From the NCBI GenBank assembly GCA_905178155.1, contig CAJINV010000012.1, forward strand, positions 181,271 through 245,270: a DNA stretch of 64,000 nucleotides. The letters run 5' to 3'. Positions 43,617 to 54,849 of this stretch are shown one piece after another. A program made the position numbers and the translations under genes. The notes below the pieces were generated by a model. The model did not search any database. It saw nothing but the letters and a program-made list of their open reading frames with translations, and had not been told where the DNA came from. The DNA comes from Amoebophrya sp. A120 (taxonomy: Eukaryota; Sar; Dinophyceae; Syndiniales; Amoebophryaceae). Position 1 is the stretch's first letter. Each line of letters opens with the position of its first letter.

Positions 43617-44837
43617 TTACCTCCCGTATTCTGTTGGGCAGTGCCCGCGGTTCACCCCGGGTTGCACCATATAGCCATCAACTGTGGTCCACGGCGACCC
43701 AATCCTCGTCGGCCGGGTGGCATAATGCAAATCAAAAGCTTTGCCCCAGGGCGTCTTGAAAAGATTAAAAACGTCTTGAGTAAATGTTTCACAGTTGTGC
43801 GTGAACAACTCATACATGTCCCGCCCAGCTGCACTATACAGATACGAGCCTGGAAGCGGGGCCATCGGGGGCCCGCTTCTATGGGCTCGCTGCTGCCGGA
43901 CCGACCCGCCCCCGTGGGGAATCAAGTTGTTCAAACGCGCGCGCGCGTCCTTCGGAGGTGAATAAAGTTGTGGACTTAGAAAAAAAATTTGGTCCAGGTC
44001 CTCCGGTGTCAGATTAGCAGCACAAACACTGACGTGACTCTTCTGGAAGAAAGGCTGCCATGTTTCAGGGCAGTAGGTAGAAAAAAAAGATCTTTTGAGC
44101 CTCTGCCCCTGCATCTGATTCTGATGGATGCCAGTGTTGTCAGGTACCATCCTGTACGTCCTTTTTCGGTGCAACCACTCCCGACCATTGTGAGGAAGCA
44201 CTTGCGAAACGTACCCCGCCGATGCCCACTCGTAACTAACAGCAGTGGCGAGTCTGACCTCATAGTGTTCAGGACCGTCGAGCTCCACTGGAGAAACGAG
44301 GACCTCTACTGGCTGCGGCCTGTCGAACCGTGCAACGAAAAACAAATGCTCGGGCCAGACGTCACGAAAAAAATCGGAATCCCTCGGCATCCAGCTTGGG
44401 CAGTGCCAGGCCTCCAAGGTAGTTCTGAAAAAAATGCCCGCGTGGTCCGGCTGACGTAATAGCGGATAGACGAACAGTCTACGCACCTTTTCGGCCAAGT
44501 CCTCGTGATTCTGCTCTCGATGAAGTCCCCATATTCGTCCTGCCTCTCTTCGTCGTCGTACTATCTCATCTTGCCATTGTTGTTCTGGGCTGCGAAAAGT
44601 TGCTGGAAGGCGAGTCGCCCCCCTCAGTGAAGGCCTGCTAAGTGCCGTGCTAAGTGACGTCTTAAGTGAGGTGCCAATTGCCGTAAGCGAATTGCTACGC
44701 CGTCGGAGCCCGGGATGCGACTTCTCGATGAGTGCCGCGCCTGCCGTAGTTGTTTTTTTTGTGATGCAAGCGTCAGCCGGTTTGGGGTTCTCTTCGGAGT
44801 TACGCAAGTTTTTTGCATTGCGGTTAGCGACATGCAA
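43617..44837 (-). CDS. NC(Q/E)-x-F motif protein, array copy 2 (406 aa)
   Basis: Single exon from Met 44837. Shares PADACITKK, VSYEWASAGYVSQV and ELFTHNCETFTQDVFNLF with copy 1, followed by GKAFDLHYA, but the middle is very divergent. The position before YEW is Ser where copy 1 has His, so if this is an enzyme the catalytic His is elsewhere. C-terminus ends …HCPTEYGR. Confidence 0.5.
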   Translation of the reverse strand: MHVANRNAKNLRNSEENPKPADACITKKTTTAGAALIEKSHPGLRRRSNSLTAIGTSLKTSLSTALSRPSLRGATRLPATFRSPEQQWQDEIVRRRREAGRIWGLHREQNHEDLAEKVRRLFVYPLLRQPDHAGIFFRTTLEAWHCPSWMPRDSDFFRDVWPEHLFFVARFDRPQPVEVLVSPVELDGPEHYEVRLATAVSYEWASAGYVSQVLPHNGREWLHRKRTYRMVPDNTGIHQNQMQGQRLKRSFFSTYCPETWQPFFQKSHVSVCAANLTPEDLDQIFFLSPQLYSPPKDARARLNNLIPHGGGSVRQQRAHRSGPPMAPLPGSYLYSAAGRDMYELFTHNCETFTQDVFNLFKTPWGKAFDLHYATRPTRIGSPWTTVDGYMVQPGVNRGHCPTEYGR

Positions 44838-45060
44838 ATGCAGGGCAATTTAATTTTAATTGTCGCCTGACAAGCCAGGATGATTCCTCAACAGGCTTTT
44901 CAGGATTTCCACGACGAAAGAGCATGCGTTCTCGCTGTTCGCACCAGTGCAAGAGGGCCGCGATTGTTTCAGTAGCCTGCGCGGCGGCTTAGAGTACTTA
45001 TTTCAACAGCCAGGCAGCCTACTGAAACTCTCGCTGCGTAGTGGGTTCTAAGAAAGCCGC

Positions 45061-48000
45061 TTAGTTGTGCGTAAGCAAGGTTTTCATGTTCATGCCAAAC
45101 CACTCAGATTTTTTAGGCCCCAGAACCACAACCGCCCTTGCTCGCATAACGTCTTCCTTCCTTTCTCGAGTGCCCGGAACGGTGTCCGTACCCAAGCCAA
45201 CTCGGCCACGCCCGTCCTGTTTATTCTTATGCCCATTCAGCGCTTCTCGTTTTTTTTCGTCGACGTGGAATTGACGTTGGCCGTGCGCCTCCTTTTCCAA
45301 AAAAACAGACTTTGGGCCACTGCCCGTCAACATCAGCGAGCCGGCTTCGCCCAAGTCGGGGCGATTCTGCTGAAGATCTGTCGCCGCGGCTGGCAGCGAC
45401 TCCGACTCGCGGCTTGCGTTTTGTGTGCCGGTCGCCAAATTGTTCGAACTCGCCGCGGCTTGGTCCGGGGAGACCCGTGCTGCGAGGCCAGGCCAAGTCC
45501 CAGTGGCGACGTCGCCACCCTTCTGGTATTGATTCGCTTCGGAGGTGCCAGTGCTTGTGCCGGGAGCTTCTAGACTCTCCAAAGGATCTCGGAGTTGGGC
45601 GTGCCTGTTGTTAGTCCTCGCTATTATCCACTGTAAACATAATATATACTTATCATCAGGCCCATACAAGCAGGCAGATCAGAATCCCAAGACCGCATCA
45701 CCACTCGCTGCGATATCTCGCACAGGAGCGTGTCTATGGGCTTAATGCATAGAAGAAAGACACCACTTTTTGAACGCAGTGATAGATCTTTCACACTCAC
45801 GCATTCTCATTCATGCATGATCATTCATCACGACACGTATATATATATTTTTACACTGCGTAAAAACACTCCCCCCGCCCGACTCCTCTGCTTTTTCCAC
45901 AAAGGTTTCAGCATTCTCGGCAGCTCGGGCTTCCTCTGCGCGGGTTTTGCTACGTGTTATCAAAGTGTAAGGCCCCTCGCACTCGTCGGTCTCATAGAAA
46001 GGATAAGGAAAAGGAAGAGCTTCGTCTAGGTCTAGGTATATATATAAACGTATAATAGCATTAATTTTTCGGTTTTGGCAGTTGGAAACGTCAGCCGTTC
46101 ATCAAACAATCGCAATCGCGCGCCGGCATTACGCCTGTCGCACTGACTGAGTTTAGGGGGCAAGTTTGGTTTATGGTTCGTTTGTTCTTTATGCTTGTTA
46201 CAGTGGTGCCCACACAGTGATGCGCGTGTCGGCTATCCCGCTAACGTAAGCAAAGCGTCAAACACATCGACTCACTTGTGCTTCGTATGCAAACTATTTC
46301 TTTGCGTTCATAGCGCGTGTTGTTTTCTACTCTGGACAACGCAAGCTTGTCGCACGGATGTTTTCGTGGTGATCGAGGCGCTGAGCCTATTTACTTTGAT
46401 ACCCACCGCGGCACCAGCTCCCGTCTTCTCGTTCGCGACAGCCGTTTTCTCGGCCGCACCTTCATGCATAGCGCCCTCGCCTTTTTTCACCTCGCCGTGA
46501 CTGTCCTGCGCGGGGGCATCTCCAACTACCGTTCCCCCGACGCGATCCTGCGTGCCATCAGCGCGCTCTTTGGTTGCGGCAGCAGAGCTAATTGCGTTGT
46601 CACCCCTGTTGTGCCATGTCTGCTCGTGCTCATCCCCAGGCGGCCCCTCCACCTTCTGGGCAAAACCGGCACTGCTGCTTTCCTCGTCGGGCAACTGCGG
46701 GTGTGACGATGGCGCCTGTCCCACCTCATCTTTGAGAAACTCAAACGGGGACGCAGTAGCACTGGAGGTTCCCCTGCTTTCCGCCGGCGCCTGTGCCGGT
46801 TGCTTCGCGTCCGGATCCGCGCAAGTGTCCTGGTCGTCTGAAACCCAACAACCGCCTTGAGAAGTCGAAGAACTTCTCCCGTGCTTGTCACTGCCAATGC
46901 GCTGGTGCTTTTCGTCGTTCTTGATTTCCGCAGCCTTCTTCTTCTTTCCCGTCGCCTCCTTCTCCAATACGGTCGAGTCGCTTGCTCTCTCGTCATCCAG
47001 CACGGTTTCCTTGCTATAATCGTTCGAAGCAGTAGAAGAAGACGAAGCAGTGTTCTTAGACGAAGACGAGCTGCGCCGTTTTCTCCGCCGCCGCCTTCTC
47101 GTTTTACTCGAGCCCGCCTGGTGTCGCGCCGCGTTGCGTCCTGACAAATCCTCTGGAAGCTCCACATGATTCGTCAAGCCCGGGTCGTCGAGTAAATCCC
47201 CACTGCCGCCAGATTATGCTTTGCAAAAGTATGATCGTACTCGTAGTACTACTAATTGCAATCATGCAATACAAATCCTTCCCAAGGTAAAGCTTCATAT
47301 ACAAATTTATATTTGTCATGCTACGCACATTTGTCATGCAAAATCTACTAGTAGTACGATACTTTTGCAATGCATACAGATGTTGGGCTGCCGGAACCCT
47401 TGTTGCCTTTGTTCGGCCGTCGGAGGGTTATTCTACAGAAAAGTAGGAATCCCATACCAGAACATGAATAAAACTATTTGAGTTTTAGTGCCATGCTTTT
47501 TGGCTGTTCAGCATCACGACGTCTGGTTTCTCTACTCCTGCTATCTTCTACATCTAGCATTGCAACAAACTCACCCTTACTTGTTCTCCTTGACAGAATA
47601 AAATTCCTTCCTTTCTTTGGCGAGATGGCTGTAGTATTAGCAACACAAATTTCATTTTTTTTCTGGGATAGGAGTTTCTTCGCTTTTCTGTTTGATAACC
47701 GTGCCACTCGTCTGGAAGAGAGCGCAGCCGGATCCGTACTTCAATGCCACCCTTACGCCACGGCTTTTCGGCAACGGACACGAGTTTGTGGAAGGTTTGT
47801 GAACAGTCGTGCGGGCGACTCGGTGTTCTTGCTGTTTGTTCTGCGCCGAAAGAACTTCAACATCTTCGTGCTGGGTTGCACTCTGCTGCTCGTCGGCTGC
47901 TTTAATAGCGACTGAAGATGATCGCCGCGCGCAAGAAAAGGAGGAAGTGCCGACTTGATGACCGCCGCTGGGCTTCTTCTCCGCTTCTTCGGCGAGCGGG

Positions 48001-48780
48001 TGCTCGGTTGCAAGTTGGGTTTCCGTGCTCGCAGGAACGGCCTTGTTTCCATTTTTTCCCCGCTCGTTCTTCCGTCCCCCGCCAGTTTTTTTCCCCCCGT
48101 ACTGGCAGTTCTTCTTACCGGAAGCTTTACTTATTGATTGCAAATATGTCTGGGTCTGGAACAGCACTGTGAGACGTGTATTGCTGAACTCGCAACTCGC
48201 GTACCCCTGAACTCTGTAATGCATGATGTGGAATAGCGCCAGTCCTCTGACATGCAAACACACGACTTCTCATGCGGGATCGATAGTTGCGCACAATTAT
48301 ATAACCGGTCACAAATTTCTCATGCGTGGCTGCGTATTGGACTCACTTTCTGACGCATGGAGCAGCATCACAAGTTCCCAGACCCAGACATTATATTAGC
48401 AGTGGATATTGCTGCTACGCTTGCGGTTTTTCCGACGACGATTCCGCCTCGTCCGGCCCGCTCGAGCTATCATGTGCAAAAATATCTATCGCACTCGTAG
48501 CAATTGCATCCATGCATGACAAATCTGGTTTTTATTGCTCATTCAGCATTACAAATTCCATTTTAAATTCAGGAAAAAATTGCATTCCTATTTCTACTAG
48601 TACGATATATACTTTTGCAATGCATACGAACCGAACATCGACGACACTTCGTCATTTTGATTCTTCGTCTTCGAGGGATTCAACTTCACCCGGTCTTCTT
48701 CTTCAGCGAGGGTTGCTACTATGGGGGATAAAATCTCCGTCAGTACCTGATCATACAGATTTTGATGTAGATCAAGAGCA
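45061..48780 (-). CDS. Lys/Arg/Ser-rich protein, array copy 2
   Basis: Exons as in copy 1: about 48780-48627 (LHQNLYDQVLTEILSPIVAT, open here), about 48467-48409, 48131-47652, 47177-46308 (DDPGLTNHVELPEDLSG) and a distal frame 45669-45061 (SVFLEKEAHGQ) that matches the C-terminal part of copy 1. This copy carries its own extra introner at 47215. It is the copy with the least frame damage in its first exon. Splicing between the parts is inferred. Confidence 0.5.
47215..47376. mobile_element. Introner, family A, specific to unit 2, perfect TSD cagat
   Basis: 162 bp, ends tatgctttgcaaaagtatg / acttttgcaatgcata, flanks cagat/cagat. Units 1 (near 36713) and 3 (near 58745) read ccaccagatattggg with no insert. 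Confidence 0.5.
48132..48408. mobile_element. Introner, family B, array copy 2 (shared)
   Basis: 277 bp, flanks ttact/ttgct, orthologous to 37327 and 59538. Confidence 0.5.
48468..48626. mobile_element. Introner, family A, array copy 2 (shared)
   Basis: 159 bp, flanks cgagc/cgaac, orthologous to 37661 and 59861. Confidence 0.5.
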
Positions 48781-48879
48781 TTTGCAGTTTGTCATGCGTG
48801 ACGTGACCACGAGGTTCGTCCCAAACCTCCCCCGTTGCTGCTGCCCCATTAAAAAGGGCATACAGAGTGTATGAAGCGA

Positions 48880-50400
48880 CTCTTGTTTGATGTTCCCAGT
48901 ACGTAGCTCTTCATCACACCATTTGCAACCGGTGGACTCAGTTCCAAGAAAACCTGCGCAAGGGAAGTTGTCCAGAATAATGATAATACGGCCTCATAAA
49001 CTGTACGAATAGAACAATAAATATCCTGAAACCAAACTAGGTAGAGTTCGCCCTTAGTTACCTTTCCTCGACTTTGGTTCCGCTTGTACTAGTTCCACTT
49101 GCTTCTACAACTCCCCCCGTTCTTCAGCGAATAAGTCCTGCAGGCGTAAATTTCTTGTTTGCAAACCTCGCGATTGATGAACTTGCAAGGCGTTCTGGAA
49201 TCTGTGAAAATAAAAAAAAGATCTTAATTATATCGTTGAAAAGTAAAAAGCAAAAAGTGTTGGAGGACTAGATGATTGAAAAAACGTCCTTTCGATTGAT
49301 AGAAGTACGGTACAAAAAATCTGCAAATAATGTAAGTAAGGACTCCCGTCGGGATACGACAACAACGAAATAAATAGTGTTCAGCAAGCGGTCGCAATTT
49401 AAATTCGTTTATTCATGCTTAGATGAAGAAACTCTTTCTCATCTACTTTGCAGCTTGGCGTGGTGAAAACGAAAGCATATTCAAATATAAAATGTTTGTC
49501 ATGCAGCGGGAAAAAATGTTTCTTTGTGTTTCGCAAAAAAAAAGTATTTGATATAGTGCGAACTCAAAAAGTGCTGAGATTCTGCAAATTGTGGATGTGA
49601 AGTTGGTCGGCTGAGTGATGGCAGAGGACCAACGGAGGATATCCGACATACACAGCGTCAACAACCTGCGAAGAAATGAAATGATCGCACTACTTTGCAA
49701 TGTATCAGTCAGTCCCAGTCGCTGTTGGCAGCGAAACGTATAAACAAAGGACGACGCTTCAAAAATCACAAGAATTCCATGGTAGTTTTTCTTTTTAAAC
49801 ACCACGATATACAAGAGCGGTTTCTAGAACGACGAGCTGTGACCGACTCTAACGAAAAAAATGCACGAATTTCTACATACTCTCTACACGCATCCAGTTC
49901 ATTTTTAACATTTTCTTTGCTCGCCGAACCAGTGCGTTTGCCTTTAGAGAGAGGAACGACAGGACGAGTAGTCACCGAGAACGTAGCTGTAGGGCTGTTT
50001 TTTGGACGAGGACGACGAAACAGCTATTCGCCACACACGAAGACCGACTTTGGGTTTGGGCGGGAAGAAAAAACCTGCCTAACACCGAGGACACGAGGCT
50101 TTTTCGGTTTTTCATCCACTGTTGTAGTTTGTAAATTATCACTACTGCGATTTTCACGAATGTTGAATGACGAAGACGAAGGAGTAACCTGAAGTCAGAC
50201 AATGCACAAATGGTAGATAGACAGATGACGTTTTTCATCGTGCTTCAACACCACGCCTAATATCATCAACCTAAAAGACCGAAAAACGAACCTGTCTTGA
50301 ACAAGACCGATGACTGCAGACAGGGAGGCTGAAAAAGCCCTCGGCTGGTCCACAAGGCTATAGTATTGCTTGTCCAACGGGTGTGCGTATTGCTGTCGCT
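48880..50400. repeat. AT-rich block of tandem unit 2
   Basis: Homologous to 38000-39540 and 60700-62180. Minus frames 49814-49443 and 49975-49766 (GSASKENVKNELDACREYV) recur in unit 3. It lacks the family B introner found in unit 1. Confidence 0.5.
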
Positions 50401-50639
50401 GTGGTGCTGCAGCTGCTGGAAAAATACAAGCACATGCAAAGCAAAAAACTCTGCGCGTTTGCCTACACTTGCTATAGGTGTTGTTTTCTTTGAAATGCTT
50501 AAAAATCAAAATTTGCTCTGCATGCTGAGCCTGAGCGATGTAGTTTGTATAACATGCGGGTTTAGCTTAGCAAGAAGATTCCTCGTCCGGATTCGTATTC
50601 TTCGTCACGTCGCTGCTACATTGGCACTGGTCTGATGGC

Positions 50640-53600
50640 TTTTGAGCGCGGGCCTTGTCCGTGAGCACCTCGCCGGCCTATCAACGTGAAAGAGACATGT
50701 TGCAGCAAGCAACCCGGCTGCGGGTCGGGGCACTAGAAACCGAAAAGGGGAAGGCAAGCTGCGCCAAACATAGTGTAGTGAGTGCTTAAGGGGAGCCGGC
50801 GTAGCTGTAGCAACGTTTCGACCGCAAGAGCACCGGTGGCATTTGCTGCAGTCGTTTCCTTGTTCGGAGTCGTGGTGTAAGTGGTTACGGTTGTTGCACT
50901 TCGCAGCAACTGTTGCGGCTCGCTTTAGTTGCGGTATAACGGGTCGAGCGGCTGCAACCCGGGCTGAGCTTCGCGGGGGTTCCGTGTTCCTACGCCAAAC
51001 AAGCGGGACGCCTTCTGCACGGTGACCGCCTTTGCCTTGGGATCATCTAAATCTATGGGCGGACAAAATACAAAGCTGGACAACAGAAAAAGGCAGGACT
51101 TTCAATCTCCCCCATTTCGCATTCTTCGTCGCGCAAAAAGGCGCCCGCCTTCGCCGCAGCTGGGCCGGAGGCTGTTCTGCCACCCTAAAAGCAGGCCGCC
51201 GAGGGGGGCGGGGCCCCCCCGCGAAAACGCTCGCCCCCCGAAGCGGGGCGCATCGAAGACGCGGCCCGCTGCGGGGCCCGCCAGTACGTGGGTCGGTGGC
51301 GCAGGCCCCGCGGCCTGCATCTTAGTTTGCTGAGGGTGCCTGCTTAACGCCTACCAAGCGCGCGGCCCCTCCCCCAACGCGTCCCCTGCTTGGGGCGCCC
51401 TCCTGCTTTTTTGCTTGAAAGAAACACGCCCCCGGCCCGCCCACCAATCAGAGGCCCCGGGCCGTTGCCTTCGGTTTCTTCACTGGCCACCAATCGCATC
51501 GATCCATCGGCTTCGGGATTTGGCAAAAGCACGGACGCCAAGAAAACGGGGCCCGCCCCACTTGGCCGGGGCTGAAAACGCTCACGGGAACCAAGTAAGA
51601 AAAAGCCGGCCGCCCGGCCTGCCCATGGGGGCGAGCGAGGCGGACAAAGATCGGCAGACTCCACGGAAAGACTGGCGGGCCGGGGCTTTGCACATTCCAG
51701 AGCCCAAGCCGGAGCCGGAGGGGGGGGCGGGGGTGGCGGACTGGGTATAGGTAGCGCTGGGGCGGCGCGGCAGTATATTTCGAGACTGACTCACACCGTT
51801 CGCGGCTGTGGTTTGTTCCCAAGGGGAATGCTTGCCCGGGTTTGGTGCGAGGAGTCTGCGCGCCTCGCGAAATTTTCTGGCGAAATCTTCAAAAAAAAAG
51901 AAAAACCCCCAAAACGAAATAATTAAAACGCAAAACGCAGGCCAACCCAGAAGAGGGAAAACCGGGGCAAATGATGGGGCGGCAACCCTTCTGCTGCCTG
52001 CCGGGGCATCTTATGCCGGCCGCTTTTGGGGCTGCTAGTCATAATCTACACACTGCGCCCGCCACTCTCGTCCTGGGCCTCTATTCCGATCGGGGTCGCG
52101 AACCTTTGGCCAAGCTAGCCCCCGACGTGAATAGGCGACCCGCCTCCGGCCGGGCCCTTCTTCTATGGTTTCCCCGGGAAAACCGAACCCCCTGCCGAAT
52201 TGAAGAAGAAAGCGATCGAATGAAACCCCCGCCCCCGGCCGAAACCCCGAAACCTCAGGGCCGTTCCAAATGCTCTCGCAGGTCGGTGAAGCGCTTCGCC
52301 CCGGGGCCATGGTTCCGAATCAATATGCAGCCGGGTGGCCATCCATCCTTCCAACAAAGGGGAATGGCCGGAGCAGCTTGCTCGGGCCGCGCGCCTGGGG
52401 CTGGGGCGGTCGCGCTACGCGCTTACACAAATAAAAATCGGGAAGGCGGCAAAGCCCGGACCGAAGAGAGCCGCCGCGGCACAGACTGACACTTCACGCG
52501 GCCCGGCTGCCCTTGCGGGAGGGGAGCCGGCCCTGAAAGGTACGAAACACCACAGAAAGCGCGCGCGCTGCCCTTCTCGGACACCTTTCGCCCCGGACTT
52601 CGCCGCGGGCGAGTGGGTGAGCCCCCTCCAAGAGGGGCCGGCGCGGCACAAGACCCGGAGACCAGCGAAACGGAGCCCAACGAAGAACCACCGGCGGGCG
52701 GGGCGACTGCGAAGAGGCGCGCGGGCCCGGGCGGGCGGGGCGGGGCTGGCATGCAATCAGGCAGACAGGCCCAGGCGCCCTAATAAGATCCGTCGGGCTC
52801 TGCGAGGTTGCTAACTTGCAAACCCCCCAAAACCAGAAGCCCGCACCGGAAGCACGACAGAGAGAAGGAAGCCTGCCAATGGAGGCGGGCGAGGAAGCAG
52901 GCAACTTCGTTGGGCGAAATTCAGATAACAAAGATAGAACGACAAATCTCGGGGGCGGGCCCCTGGGAACGCTCACCTCACACACCCGGCCACTGTACTC
53001 CAGCGATGGCCGCCGGGGGCCCATCCCGGAAGACAGAGGGGCACAGAAAGGTTGCCTGCTAACTTCACGCCCCCCCGACGGGGGGTCCGTCCCCCTGCTA
53101 AACGCCAAAGACAATCCCTGGAAGCCCCTGGCTAGTTGGGGCGGCCGTTGGGGTAGTGGTAGTGCCATTCTTTATTTGGGTATAAAAAAATAAAAAAGCT
53201 CGCGAACTTGTATGCCCGTTTGTTGTTAGACTGAGCCCCCTCCGGAGCTAAGCAAAGCGGGAGGCCAAGTGAGATTTTCTCTTCTGCCCGAACAGCAGGG
53301 AAAACGCATTGGGGCTCCCTACCTTGTGCAATTAGCCACAGGGAGGCGAGCAGGCCCAAGGCCACGCGCTGAGTTTAGATCACAGCTAGCAGTTGGGTTA
53401 GCAGACACAAAGCCCTGAAGCCTGCCCAAAACCCCTGGTCTGGATGGCTCTCAGAGGCGCAAAACAAACGCCAACAAAGAAGGCGGCGTCTGTCTTCCTG
53501 CTGCCCCCCGTGCCACCTGAGCGGACCAATTTAGCGCGCGGACCCGTGCGCCCGGCCTCGCCCAAAACCGAAAGACCCCTGCCGGGGGAGGGCCAACGAA

Positions 53601-54300
53601 ATGAACAGGCAAGCCGGCAGCCCCGTGCCACAAAACGCACACAAGGAAGCCCGACGGACGGACGGGCGACAGGCCCGGCGCCCGGTGCGTGGGCAAAGAA
53701 ACCAACGAAAAGCCGGCCCGGTTAACACCCAACAGAAAGGAGCCGGCCGCGCGTACACACCGGGCCAGCCCGGGAGCCCTGCTGGGGCCCCGGGGCCGCC
53801 CCAATTTAGAAAATCCCTCGCCTGGAACTAGGGCGGAAACCCGCCCGGGCCTGTCTGCCTGAGGCAGGTCAGCCGTGCAGCCCTGCAGAAAGGCACGAAC
53901 ATGGCCCGTCGCGAATCTGCCGCGGGTTTGGGCTTTTCGAAATCCCGGAACCGGTCACCACCAAGCCAATAACGCCCGAAGCCGCCCCGGGGGCCTCTGA
54001 CTGATTCCATTCTGCCCCAAGTGCAATTCCTGGCCACCCAAAAATCTGCCGGCAGGCCAAGTGCAAGAATTGCCTACGCAGCGCCGCGGCCGCTTGGTTT
54101 TGCGCAATAACTGCTGCGAGCGGCGGCCCCGGGCCAATATTTCTGGTCCATCGCCCAAGCGCGCGGCGCGTCTGCGATTCTAGTGGCGGCCTCGGGTGTG
54201 CAACCATTTTTTTTGAAGCACATGCACGGCAGCCCCCCCGCGCCAAAGGGCCGCCGGATGGTAGCCCCGCCCGGGGCCCCCCTCAGGTTCCAAACGGCCG
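50640..54300. other. GC-rich island, no supported gene
   Basis: Long open frames occur in all six frames because stops are rare at this GC level; none shows a motif. Purine/pyrimidine skews and gcccgcc words are common. No introner ends seen. Confidence 0.5.
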
Positions 54301-54340
54301 CCATTTTTGTGATTTTTTTCGCGTTCGTCCAGTTTGCATT

Positions 54341-54841
54341 TTATCCGAGCATAGCGCTCGGGCTAACGAATAAATTCAGCAGGTTGCTCGTGAAGGTTTG
54401 GCAGTTATTCGTCGCCGACAGGGAACCCCAGCCGAAGTGATAGTTGTACGCGCCCATCCAGGAATGCACCTTCGAGGCGATCGCCCACAGGAGCTCATGG
54501 GTGAGGTTAGTGGCCTGCAAGACAAGCATCTCAAAAAGTTCGGGCTTCCGCGGAGGCGGAGGGCCATTGTTCGCCTGCGCCCTCGCCTCTGCCAATGTTT
54601 TGGGTTTCGGGGCAGGGCAAATCCGGTTCTCCTCTAGACTGAGCAGAGGGCCTCCGGCCCATCCGTACCCTTTGTATGCAGAGGCGCGGCGCGCCATCCC
54701 ATGCATGCCGAAGCGACTTAGGCTACCACACACGCCTGCGTGCCCAGGCCTACACACACAGAAGCCCACACTAGCCAAAACCAACGCTGCGCGGAGAGGT
54801 GGCAGACCTGCTTTGGCGTTGCCCGGTGAACCGATCCGCAA
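54341..54841 (-). CDS. NC(Q/E)-x-F motif protein, array copy 3, C-terminal part
   Basis: The frame ends with HFGWGSLSATNNCQTFTSNL and LNLF, matching the C-terminal motif of copies 1 and 2, but it lacks the GKAF(D/E) tail and the N-terminal half. The start is uncertain; the Met at 54841 is only the first available. It is embedded in GC-rich DNA and probably truncated. Confidence 0.5.
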   Translation of the reverse strand: MRIGSPGNAKAGLPPLRAALVLASVGFCVCRPGHAGVCGSLSRFGMHGMARRASAYKGYGWAGGPLLSLEENRICPAPKPKTLAEARAQANNGPPPPRKPELFEMLVLQATNLTHELLWAIASKVHSWMGAYNYHFGWGSLSATNNCQTFTSNLLNLFVSPSAMLG

Positions 54842-54849
54842 CCAAATCT

